From an uncultured Pedobacter sp. (GTDB lineage Bacteria > Bacteroidota > Bacteroidia > Sphingobacteriales > Sphingobacteriaceae): a stretch of 57,411 nucleotides of DNA. Shown piece by piece: positions 24,903-31,812 of the stretch (the stretch's first letter is position 1; each line of letters begins with the position of its first letter). The stretch lies in assembly GCA_946478755.1 (NCBI GenBank), contig CAMLDJ010000005.1:1-57411 (forward strand). The letters run 5' to 3'. Below the pieces are notes generated by a model. The model saw nothing but the letters and a program-made list of their open reading frames with translations, made no database searches and had not been told where the DNA came from. The position numbers and the translations under genes were made by a program.

Positions 24903-25178
24903 TTACTGATTATCGATATATTCACCTAGAGCGACAGATAACTTCTCGAAAATTTCATCTTCCACTTGTCCATCCTGCTGTTCCCATGCATCGGTTCCTT
25001 CGCCGCTTTTCGACATGGTTGTGAAATGTTCATTATTTGATACCACAATGAATACGTCATTACAAGGAATAAACAGAAGGTTGTAATACTCGCCGGTATC
25101 ATAGAGATCCATCTCTAAATGAAACGCTTCTTGTGGCATTTGAGGTTCGTAAAAGTCAAAATCGTCTTTATCAGTCAT
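24903..25178 (-). CDS. Small acidic hypothetical protein
   Basis: 91 residues, strongly acidic, no membrane segment or signal peptide. Visible features are an aromatic-rich middle (YDTGEYYNLLFIPCNDVFIVVSNNEHF) and an amphipathic C-terminal helix (EDEIFEKLSVALGEYID). No family recognised. ATG at 25178 after an AT-rich leader. Same strand and spacing as DUF427 and poxB, so probably first gene of that unit. Confidence 0.6.
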   Translation of the reverse strand: MTDKDDFDFYEPQMPQEAFHLEMDLYDTGEYYNLLFIPCNDVFIVVSNNEHFTTMSKSGEGTDAWEQQDGQVEDEIFEKLSVALGEYIDNQ

Positions 25179-25625
25179 AATTATTTTTTAGCTTAACAAA
25201 GCTAAATCTCAACGATTTTAAAAAAAATGGACAAAATGGACAATCATTTGTACTTCTAAGCGATTCACTGAAACCAATACTTCTAATTAAGAATATTTTT
25301 GACTCCATATTTGTTGCGAAACACTGCTCCAATAATATAATCCGCACACAAACGCAAAAACATTAGACCTCAAAGAATGTTTGGTATACTCATACTTCAG
25401 ACGTATTTTACAACAAATAGTCCTTTTTGTCCATTTATTGGCCCCTTCAGATAGTGTAGCTTTGTGGTTTCGAAAGACCACTTATTATTAATAATTATGT
25501 GAATAACAACGATCAATATCCTATCCATTATATTTTGTTAAAATAGGAGAAATCGACATTTTATATAGTGAAATAGACAGTGAGAATATGGATTTTTTAT
25601 TTAATGTAATCAGGGATTCCTATTA
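25179..25625. other. Divergent intergenic region with an inverted repeat pair
   Basis: 447 bases between the divergent small acidic protein gene and the Crp/Fnr gene. A 64-codon frame inside (25287-25481) does not look like a protein. The region is framed by an imperfect inverted pair of about 25 bases: 25225-25251 (AAATGGACAAAATGGACA then ATCATTTGT) and 25413-25436 (same word inverted). These could be operator sites or the ends of a small mobile remnant. Confidence 0.5.
25225..25436. repeat. Imperfect inverted repeat pair (AAATGGACAAAA word)
   Basis: Plus-strand copy at 25225-25251 and inverted copy at 25413-25436, about 160 bases apart; both start AAATGGACAAAA, then a second GGAC, and end ATTTGT. 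The first copy also has GGACAAAATGGACA as a direct repeat. The core word recurs at 11508-11519. Confidence 0.5.
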
Positions 25626-26216
25626 ATGTTTACGAGTATATTCGATTGCTTTGAAAATTATATCAGAGCCTATAACTTATTTTCTGACGAGGAGATTGCA
25701 ACTATTAAGTCCTTGGCAATACCGAAGCGACTTAAAAAGAAGCAATACATACTACGTCAAGGCGATGTTTGTAGATATCACACTTTCGTATGCAGTGGTT
25801 GTCTTCGGTCATATCGAATCGATGACAAGGGCAGAGAACATATCTTTAGTTTTTCACCTGCTAAACATTGGGTACACGATAGTGTAAGTCTTGTGACCGG
25901 AACGCCTTCGGATGAACTTATCGAAGCTTTGGAGGATAGTGATGTTATACAGTTTTCAGCAGTTAGCTTTAAAACTCTTTTGAGAGAAATACCAAATTTC
26001 GAGGTACTAAACACTAAAATCATTACAGATGATTGCAGCAGAAGTCGTGACAGAATATATATGATGACCAACCATCAGGCAGAAGAAAGATACCGACAAT
26101 TTATCCAACTTTTCCCACAATTGCATCAGTGCCTTCCAGTATTTATGATCGCTTCCTATATTGGTGTAACAAGGGAAACATTAACCAGAATACGCAGTAA
26201 CATGATCGATCTTTAA
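25626..26216 (+). CDS. Crp/Fnr family transcriptional regulator
   Basis: 196 residues: a cyclic-nucleotide-binding-like beta-barrel (about 20-120, LKKKQYILRQGDVCRYHTFVCSGCLRSYRIDDKGREHIFSF) and a C-terminal winged helix (VFMIASYIGVTRETLTRIRSN). The sensor lacks the FNR N-terminal cysteine cluster, and the cAMP-pocket signature is not clear, so the signal is unknown. ATG at 25626. The stop overlaps the end of the convergent DUF1003 gene by four bases. FNR-like palindromes occur upstream of doxX and dps, 1.2-2.4 kb away, and of the second egtD; this protein is a candidate to bind them. Confidence 0.9.
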   Translation: MFTSIFDCFENYIRAYNLFSDEEIATIKSLAIPKRLKKKQYILRQGDVCRYHTFVCSGCLRSYRIDDKGREHIFSFSPAKHWVHDSVSLVTGTPSDELIEALEDSDVIQFSAVSFKTLLREIPNFEVLNTKIITDDCSRSRDRIYMMTNHQAEERYRQFIQLFPQLHQCLPVFMIASYIGVTRETLTRIRSNMIDL

Positions 26217-26641
26217 GCTAAGCTGCTTCTATCTTTCTTTATGTCTTGCAACATTGTGATAATTTTGTCTAATTTATCAGTTTCGAGCCTATTGAGGCCA
26301 ACCTGCAACTCTTCGATTTCGCGTTTTGCTTCCAGATTGGTCCTATAATCATCATAAGCCTGAATCCTGTCTCTGGCACTTTGTCGATTTTGGGCCATCA
26401 TGATTATCGGTGCCGCATAGGCAGCTTGTATAGAGAACAACAGATTAAGCAGGATAAAAGGATAAGGATCCCAATGCAAAAGATATGCTGTTAAATTGAT
26501 AGCACCCCAAACCAGGATGATTGCGGTTTGGATAATAATGAATCTCCATGAGCCCATTATGTTAGTTACTTTATCGGCAAGTTGATCACCCAAGCTGCAA
26601 CTGGATTCATGTTCTTCATGCCATGTTTTGATATTTTCCAT
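26213..26641 (-). CDS. DUF1003 membrane protein
   Basis: 142 residues with two central membrane helices (SWRFIIIQTAIILVWGAINL and the segment from PFILLNLLFSIQAAYAAPIIMMAQ) followed by the conserved polar NRQSARDRIQAYDDYRTNLEAKREIEELQ coiled coil, which defines DUF1003. Function unknown. The frame opens at 26668, but ATG 26641 (MENIKTWHEEH) is the natural start. Converges on and overlaps the end of the Crp/Fnr gene by four bases. Confidence 0.88.
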   Translation of the reverse strand: MENIKTWHEEHESSCSLGDQLADKVTNIMGSWRFIIIQTAIILVWGAINLTAYLLHWDPYPFILLNLLFSIQAAYAAPIIMMAQNRQSARDRIQAYDDYRTNLEAKREIEELQVGLNRLETDKLDKIITMLQDIKKDRSSLA

Positions 26642-26734
26642 TTCTATGATTATAATACACTGAGACACCCTAGTTACCGCAGTTCAAGTGTCGATATTTC
26701 AAAACAGGTGGAGACATCCCCCTTCCAAATTAAA

Positions 26735-27304
26735 TCAAGCGCCTTTTTTGTTCGCTTTATATTCAACTCTCTTAAGGCGATTGTCTCTTAAGATGCTGGT
26801 CGCAAGCCAAACATATTGCTGTGTTTGTTCATCGAATCCCAGCATTGAGAAGGCAGTTCCGACAGGACATTCAGGAAAATCAGGAAATCCTACCCGTAGC
26901 ACATATCGGCTACTATACGCCTCAAAATCAGATAAGGTAATCTTTTTCAATCCATATTTTACATAAGGATCCTCATCGTCAAAAATATAGGTGACCAAAG
27001 GCACATTTCTCAGAATCTTAGTGATCGTTTGATCTTCCATATAAAGATACATTCCTAAAAGATCAACTATTAGTCCCCTAAGCGCATACTTAGGAATGAA
27101 AACAGCAAATAAGTTTTGTGTATCGAACGCCTCCTCAGTGATGTCAAATTGATATGCTCCTTCAATAATTACGTCATCTTCACTAAAGCCCTGGTCCATG
27201 CCTGTAGAAAAAACCAAATTGTCTTTTATGATAAAGTTGTCGGAATAACCTTTAAGACGCAGTTCGTCAACTACTTTGACAAGATCATTTTCATATAATG
27301 CCAT
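26735..27304 (-). CDS. Hypothetical protein with 'PRPP synthetase-like' N-terminal domain
   Basis: 189 residues. The first about 95 (LVKVVDELRLKGYSDNFIIKD, FSEDDVIIEGAYQFD, LRGLIVDLLGMYLYMED) follow the same pattern as the N-terminal domain of the protein at 9154. The C-terminal half (PYVKYGLKKITLSDFEAYSSRYVLRVGFPDFPECPVGTAF) is different and unrecognised. The frame opens with TTG at 27310, but ATG 27304 is preferred. An FNR-like box lies at 27380-27391, about 76 bases upstream, in a region shared with the divergent doxX gene. Confidence 0.65.
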   Translation of the reverse strand: MALYENDLVKVVDELRLKGYSDNFIIKDNLVFSTGMDQGFSEDDVIIEGAYQFDITEEAFDTQNLFAVFIPKYALRGLIVDLLGMYLYMEDQTITKILRNVPLVTYIFDDEDPYVKYGLKKITLSDFEAYSSRYVLRVGFPDFPECPVGTAFSMLGFDEQTQQYVWLATSILRDNRLKRVEYKANKKGA

Positions 27305-27379
27305 ACTCAATATTTAGTTTTATGCTCTTTTAGCTTTTTTAGAATTTCCAAAGAAACGAAATTGACGGTTTCAGTGCAA

Positions 27380-27391
27380 GGACATATGTCA
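27380..27391 (-). promoter_or_regulatory. FNR-like palindrome upstream of the 26735 gene
   Basis: GGACATATGTCA, continuing CACATAATA exactly as at 20891. It is 76 bases upstream of the minus-strand gene starting at 27304. Its inverted partner lies at 27460 in the same divergent region. Confidence 0.45.
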
Positions 27392-27459
27392 CATAATATT
27401 CGACATGCTATTTTATCCTAGTCACACAGGGCGAAGCATTATCATTACCGGATTTTTTG

Positions 27460-27471
27460 TGACATATATCA
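27460..27471 (+). promoter_or_regulatory. FNR-like palindrome upstream of doxX
   Basis: TGACATATATCA preceded by TTTTTTG; its reverse complement reads TGATATATGTCA followed by CAAAA. It lies 105 bases upstream of the doxX-type ATG. Confidence 0.45.
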
Positions 27472-27576
27472 TTTATAAAAAGAAGATTACTAGCGTTCTT
27501 TATTTACCAATAAATTTGCTGGCCTCCTGAATTTAGAGGAACCCAGATGCTTTTGTACCCGGTAAAATAAATCATT

Positions 27577-28002
27577 ATGAAAAAGATCTTTCCAACCGCA
27601 CAGTTACTATTACGTTTCGCCTTAGGGGCGGGCTTCATCCTACCAGTATTGGATCGCATTGGCTTTTTGGGTGTCCCCGGAAGTGCTAATGTATCATGGG
27701 GGAATTGGGCTAATTTTGTCGCTTACGCGCATAATTTGATGCCTTATCTTCCCACAAAAACAGCTTCATTTTTTAGTGTGATAGCTACTATTGGAGAAGT
27801 ATTATTTGGCATATTGCTTATTATGGGTTATAAAATCAAGCTCGCCGCCTACGGTAGTTTCGTGCTTACGCTGATATTTGCACTCAGTATGCTGTTCTTT
27901 GTAGGGTACCGATCTCCATTTGATTATTCCGTTTTTGTGGTCAGCTTTTCCAGCCTGCTATTAGCCACCCTCCAAAATAGGGAAATGCAAGAAAATCAAT
28001 AA
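27577..28002 (+). CDS. DoxX family membrane protein
   Basis: 141 residues with four membrane helices in the DoxX pattern: AQLLLRFALGAGFILPVLDR at the start, a middle WANFVAYAHNLMPYLP loop, then IATIGEVLFGILLIMGYKIKLAAYGSFVLTLIFALSM. DoxX-type proteins have been linked to thiol/oxidant stress and to quinone chemistry, but the exact role here is open. ATG at 27577. Divergent from the 26735 gene with an FNR-like box in between; dps follows in the same direction. Confidence 0.87.
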   Translation: MKKIFPTAQLLLRFALGAGFILPVLDRIGFLGVPGSANVSWGNWANFVAYAHNLMPYLPTKTASFFSVIATIGEVLFGILLIMGYKIKLAAYGSFVLTLIFALSMLFFVGYRSPFDYSVFVVSFSSLLLATLQNREMQENQ

Positions 28003-28061
28003 ACCTATTCTATAATTGACAGGCAGCCGATATTCAGCCGTGTGATGTGAAGAATAAGGTG

Positions 28062-28097
28062 TGATAAATGTCATTGCTCACATGTTCATGTGAACAT
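28062..28097 (+). promoter_or_regulatory. FNR-like box and adjacent palindrome upstream of dps
   Basis: TGATAAATGTCA (28062-28073), one base off the TGAYATATRTCA pattern, is followed by a second palindrome ATGTTCA-TG-TGAACAT (28082-28097). Both lie within 70 bases of the dps ATG. Confidence 0.45.
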
Positions 28098-28130
28098 ATT
28101 TTTACTACAGTTAATAAATTGAAAATTGAT

Positions 28131-28607
28131 ATGATGAAACCAAACATTGGAATAAGCGAACTGCATCTTGCAGAAGTCAGCCAGGTACTCTCTCACATTC
28201 TTGCAGATGAATTTGTATTGTATACTAAAACGCGTAATGCACATTGGAATCTTGAGGGACCAGACTTCCATTCAATGCATGTGCTGTTTGAATCGCAATA
28301 TAACGAGCTGGCAGAGGTTGTAGATAAAATCGCCGAACGGATAAGAATGTTGGGCCACTATGCGCCAGCGACTTTAAAACAATTTCTGGAATTAACGCAC
28401 CTCACAGAACAGATGAGAGACAAGAATGACAGCAAAGGTTTTATAAAGGATTTATTGAATGACCACGAAAGTATTGTCATCAACATCCGAATACAAATTA
28501 ACCGTTTGGCCGAGCAATTAAAAGATGCTGGTACCAGCGATTACTTGACAGGCCTGACTGAATACCACGAAAAAATTGCCTGGATACTTCGCTCGCATTT
28601 GATATAG
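28131..28607 (+). CDS. dps: Dps family ferritin-like DNA-protection protein
   Basis: 158 residues. Carries the dinuclear ferroxidase motif of Dps: HWNLEGPDFHSMHVLFESQYNELAEVVDKIAERIRMLG, with the ligand His, His, Asp and Glu in place, in a four-helix bundle. Oxidises and stores iron, using H2O2, and protects DNA. The frame opens at 28068, but the ATG at 28131 after an AT-rich leader gives the usual N terminus (MMKPNIGI). FNR-like box and a second palindrome lie just upstream. Confidence 0.93.
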   Translation: MMKPNIGISELHLAEVSQVLSHILADEFVLYTKTRNAHWNLEGPDFHSMHVLFESQYNELAEVVDKIAERIRMLGHYAPATLKQFLELTHLTEQMRDKNDSKGFIKDLLNDHESIVINIRIQINRLAEQLKDAGTSDYLTGLTEYHEKIAWILRSHLI

Positions 28608-28674
28608 GTGCCGGATTGCAGGAATCGCAAAAATTTGTGGCGAACAACTTAATGTATCACTAAGAACTAAACAG

Positions 28675-29088
28675 ATGAAATCAAAAACTGAACAGATCAA
28701 ATCGTTTCCACTTCCTACTAAACCCGAAGACATAATTCCTTCGCTTGTTGAGCGATTCAACTCCGGCGAGGTCAGTAACCAGATGGCCATGTATGCCCCA
28801 GAGGCAGTTTTCATCACGAACGATGGGCGAACCGTCACTGATCACGCAGAAATAGCCGCCATAATCGGTCGTGATATCAAGCTCGGCCTACAGCTGGTGG
28901 CCCATGTGCGCCACGTGTTCGTTGCCGGCGATACCGCCCAGATCATCCTCGACTGGTCCATTGATGGAAAGGGGCCTGACGGCAACCCCGTGCACCTTGG
29001 AGGCTCGGCATGCGATATCGCACGCCGCGGCGCGGATGGTTTCTGGCGGTACATTATCGACAATAACCAAGGGACGGCATTACGATAG
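28675..29088 (+). CDS. NTF2-like (DUF4440/SnoaL-type) protein
   Basis: 137 residues in one cone-shaped NTF2-like fold: IIPSLVERFNSGEVSNQMAMYAPEAVFITNDGRTVTDHAEIAAII ... AGDTAQIILDWSIDGKGPDGNPVHLGGSACDIARRGADGFWRYIIDN. The pattern matches small hydrolase/isomerase-like or stress proteins of the DUF4440 type. The second half of the gene is visibly richer in GC than the flanking dps and AraC genes, a hint of transfer. ATG at 28675; a strong hairpin follows at 29104-29141. Confidence 0.78.
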   Translation: MKSKTEQIKSFPLPTKPEDIIPSLVERFNSGEVSNQMAMYAPEAVFITNDGRTVTDHAEIAAIIGRDIKLGLQLVAHVRHVFVAGDTAQIILDWSIDGKGPDGNPVHLGGSACDIARRGADGFWRYIIDNNQGTALR

Positions 29089-29103
29089 CCTCCGGATAAA
29101 TGT

Positions 29104-29141
29104 AAGCCATGGCGGCTCCAGTGATGGAGGCGCCATGGCTT
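29104..29141. terminator. Hairpin between convergent genes
   Basis: A 17-bp stem with one mismatch (29104-29120 and 29125-29141) and loop GTGA, between the NTF2-like gene (+) and the AraC gene (-). No U-tract on either side, so termination is likely but not certain. Confidence 0.5.
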
Positions 29142-29156
29142 AGCAAGAAAATCCGC

Positions 29157-30026
29157 TTAATTGCTATCCTCATTGAATGATTTACGGAAAATGTCCGGCG
29201 ATTTACCTGTTTGTACTTTAAAGAAACGGCTGAAATAAGCCACGTCATGAAAACCAAGTTCAAGGGCAACTTGTTTTATTGGTTTGTTACTCAAATATAA
29301 TTCATGCTTAGCCTGTGTTATGATTCGTTCTGAAATCATGTCGCCAACAGTCTTTTCCAGGTGCTGCTTTGCCATACGGTTTAGTGTTTTTACGCTAACA
29401 TTCAACAGCTTTGCATAATCCGACGGCCGATGCTTGCGCTGAAAGTGCTGCTCTACTGCATCGATCAGTTTTCGAATTGTGTAATGAGCTTCTGAGAGCA
29501 TCTCCGAATGTATGACTCCTCTTTCCACCTTTATCCGTGAGGCGTAGATCATAAATATTTTTACCCAGGAGACCGTAATATCATAACGACCTAAACGGTC
29601 ACTTTGGAGTTCTGAAATAAGGTGGTCCAGCGGATGTAGAAGTCGATCCATTTCTTCTTTGGTGATTTTTATGGAGGGAATCTCTCCGATATTCTTAAAT
29701 AGTACCTGCTTGCTGGTTAATTCCAGATCGTATTTATGGTTCCAAAAAAAATCCGGGTGGAATTGCAGTAGTATGCCATCAAGCGGACCACTTGCCTCGA
29801 TTTGAAAAGGTTGGTAAATCGGAAATCTGATCAAGCAATTTTCAGAGAAATCATAGGTAACCTGATCAAAGGAAAAATGGCCTTTTCCTTTCTTGATCAA
29901 GATCATTTTATAACAGTTAAAGCTATGCAGGGTTTTAAAATACTGACTGTCCTTAAGGTGTATCAGCTTAAACGCTAACACGTTGGTTTGGGGGTTAATT
30001 AATTCTATTTTCAATTGTTTATTCAT
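29157..30026 (-). CDS. AraC family transcriptional regulator (paralogue of 9972)
   Basis: 289 residues. Cupin-like sensor (FPIYQPFQIEASGPLDGILLQFHPDFFWNHKYD) and C-terminal AraC domain (PIKQVALELGFHDVAYFSRFFKVQTGKSP). Very similar along its length to the AraC protein at 9972, which lies 19 kb away, so the two arose by duplication. The frame begins with GTG at 30029, but ATG 30026 matches the paralogue. It follows the ADH-OsmC pair in the same orientation. Confidence 0.88.
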   Translation of the reverse strand: MNKQLKIELINPQTNVLAFKLIHLKDSQYFKTLHSFNCYKMILIKKGKGHFSFDQVTYDFSENCLIRFPIYQPFQIEASGPLDGILLQFHPDFFWNHKYDLELTSKQVLFKNIGEIPSIKITKEEMDRLLHPLDHLISELQSDRLGRYDITVSWVKIFMIYASRIKVERGVIHSEMLSEAHYTIRKLIDAVEQHFQRKHRPSDYAKLLNVSVKTLNRMAKQHLEKTVGDMISERIITQAKHELYLSNKPIKQVALELGFHDVAYFSRFFKVQTGKSPDIFRKSFNEDSN

Positions 30027-30118
30027 CACTAAATAATTTTATCCCACTGATATAAATACCGATTACCTCAAAGGTTTTATGGACGCGAGGAAAGGCTTAT
30101 TTCAATCTTTCTGCGTTC

Positions 30119-30634
30119 TCATGGTTGCAAAGAGTAATTTTTAGTTGCCAGGTCAGATTCCACATCTGATGGTGGGTAATTGCCAGTGCCTGCAGGTGCT
30201 GCAGCATCGTCGGATAGATGTGTGTCTATCGCGATCTCACCTTGTAACAACTTAGCAACCGGGCAATTTTTTGCTACCCAGACTAGCCTTTCCTTTTGTG
30301 CATCCGTCACCAGCTGGCCAAACGAAAGTGTTCTGAAAATCGCAGTCTTAAAAGGTTCCATCTCTTGCATCATATTTACCGAACAGTGTATATCCGTAAT
30401 ATCCCATCCTTTTCTGTTGATATACATACGTAAAGTGGTCAAGGTACACCCGATCAATCCGGATAGTACAGTCGTGAATGGATCAGGGCCAATATCTTGA
30501 CCACCGTTGAACGAGGGCTCGTCCAGTACCAGTTCACCCTTCCTCCATTGGATGGTAACCTCCTGGCGGTCTTTTACCAGGTCGCCAGTAATGTCCTTTG
30601 CGAAGAGGTGTGAGGTTTGCTTTTTACGTATCAT
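30119..30634 (-). CDS. OsmC family peroxidase-like protein
   Basis: 171 residues of the OsmC/Ohr superfamily: EVTIQWRKGELVLDEP, DPFTTVLSGLIGCTLTTLRMYINRKGW with the first catalytic cysteine, and KNCPVAKLLQGEI with the second. Two-cysteine thiol peroxidases of this kind reduce organic hydroperoxides. ATG at 30634, 40 bases after the upstream oxidoreductase gene; the two are probably one operon. Confidence 0.88.
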   Translation of the reverse strand: MIRKKQTSHLFAKDITGDLVKDRQEVTIQWRKGELVLDEPSFNGGQDIGPDPFTTVLSGLIGCTLTTLRMYINRKGWDITDIHCSVNMMQEMEPFKTAIFRTLSFGQLVTDAQKERLVWVAKNCPVAKLLQGEIAIDTHLSDDAAAPAGTGNYPPSDVESDLATKNYSLQP

Positions 30635-30674
30635 GATATTTGATTTTTGGAATGTTTTAGCGCGCTCTGATTCC

Positions 30675-31619
30675 TCATTTATGAATGCTGATGATCATTT
30701 TTCCCTTGGTCCGTTCAGCCGTATTGAATACGGCGATCGCATCGTCGAGGGCAACCACCTTGCCGATGTTTGTCCGCACTCGCCCGTCACGAGCCCGCTG
30801 GGCAATCTTACTTAACTGGGCTGGATCGGGTACGACGATAAAGTCGATCGCCAAACCATCGGTTGGCTGTACCTCTGCCGGGCCAGCTATGCTCACCAAT
30901 ATCCCACCCGCCCGGACAAGGCCTGCAGATCGTTTCCCGATCTCACCGCCAAAAATATCGAATACCAGATCGACTTTCCCCACATCTTCCAGGACGTCGT
31001 TCTCGAGGTCTACAAATTCCTGCACGCCGAAGTCGAGAGCCGCCTGACGACTACCGCCGCGTCCAGTGCCGATCACATACGCGCCAGCCTCACGGGCGAG
31101 CTGGGTTGCCATCGAACCGACTACGCCGCCTGCACCATGTACAAGCACCCTTTGCCCAGCCTGAAGGTGGCCATGCTCGAAGAGACCTTGCCAAGCGGTA
31201 AGGCCAGACATAACCAGGGCCGCTCCTACTGTGTAATCAATTTCATCAGGCAGGGGTGCGAGGTTACGTGCCTCAACAACCACATATTCAGCCAATGTGC
31301 CGTCGCGATACCAGTCTGTCAGACCGAACACCCGCTGCCCTACAGACAAGCCCGTTGTTCCATAACCGAGGGCAATGACCACTCCTGCCAACTCGTGGCC
31401 GGGAATAGACGGTGCCCGATCCCGGCCAAGGCGATCAATCCAGGTCGAAGGCCACGCGAGCTCATCCCCTGTGAATCCTGACGCATAGACCTGAACAACA
31501 ACATCGCCATAGCCCACGCCAGATAGGTTATCGAGCCCGGCTGCATGTGGTTCCGGCCGCTCCATCAATTTCATCCCGGCAGTTCCTGCCGTTTGATCCG
31601 TTACTACAATCGCCTTCAT
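30675..31619 (-). CDS. Medium-chain NADP-dependent oxidoreductase (quinone-reductase-like)
   Basis: 314 residues of the MDR superfamily: PSIPGHELAGVV, LVMSGLTAWQGLFEHGHLQAGQRVLVHGAGGVVGSMATQLA (NADPH-binding GAGGVVG). The catalytic-zinc cysteine position near the N terminus reads GFTGDELA, so no catalytic zinc is expected; a zeta-crystallin/quinone oxidoreductase type. GC content and codon choice are clearly above the neighbours, and a strong Shine-Dalgarno precedes the ATG (31626-31630). Both point to transfer from a GC-rich donor. Divergent from the MocR regulator. Confidence 0.88.
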   Translation of the reverse strand: MKAIVVTDQTAGTAGMKLMERPEPHAAGLDNLSGVGYGDVVVQVYASGFTGDELAWPSTWIDRLGRDRAPSIPGHELAGVVIALGYGTTGLSVGQRVFGLTDWYRDGTLAEYVVVEARNLAPLPDEIDYTVGAALVMSGLTAWQGLFEHGHLQAGQRVLVHGAGGVVGSMATQLAREAGAYVIGTGRGGSRQAALDFGVQEFVDLENDVLEDVGKVDLVFDIFGGEIGKRSAGLVRAGGILVSIAGPAEVQPTDGLAIDFIVVPDPAQLSKIAQRARDGRVRTNIGKVVALDDAIAVFNTAERTKGKMIISIHK

Positions 31620-31625
31620 TGCATA

Positions 31626-31633
31626 CCTCCCTT
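31626..31633 (-). promoter_or_regulatory. Strong Shine-Dalgarno before the MDR oxidoreductase
   Basis: On the minus strand AGGGAGG runs into the ATG with a gap of six bases (GGAGG core at 31626-31630). Such a perfect site is exceptional in this window, where most starts have AT-rich leaders. It supports a foreign origin of the gene. Confidence 0.7.
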
Positions 31634-31763
31634 TCTTATCGGCAAACGCTCACTTAATAAAGTGATGTTGCCATACACTATTGTTTTTAATCTAGTTTTT
31701 TGCATGGTTTTAGCATTTAGAATTCTATAACGACTATTTTTTGGGTATATAAATTTACCTTTT

Positions 31764-31812
31764 AATTTGGATACCTTAGTGGTCCAAATTTAAAATGCAT
31801 TAGGGTCCAATT
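31764..31812 (+). promoter_or_regulatory. Probable MocR operator
   Basis: Inverted repeat AATTTGGA (31764-31771) / TCCAAATT (31783-31790), then a third copy GGTCCAATT (31804-31812) that abuts the ATG at 31813. The third copy would put the regulator over its own start codon. The region is shared with the divergent MDR gene. Confidence 0.6.

Noticed and set aside
25287..25481. 64-codon frame in the intergenic region
   Set aside because: Basic and cysteine/tyrosine-rich without a plausible fold or leader; it sits between the inverted repeats and reads like non-coding sequence.
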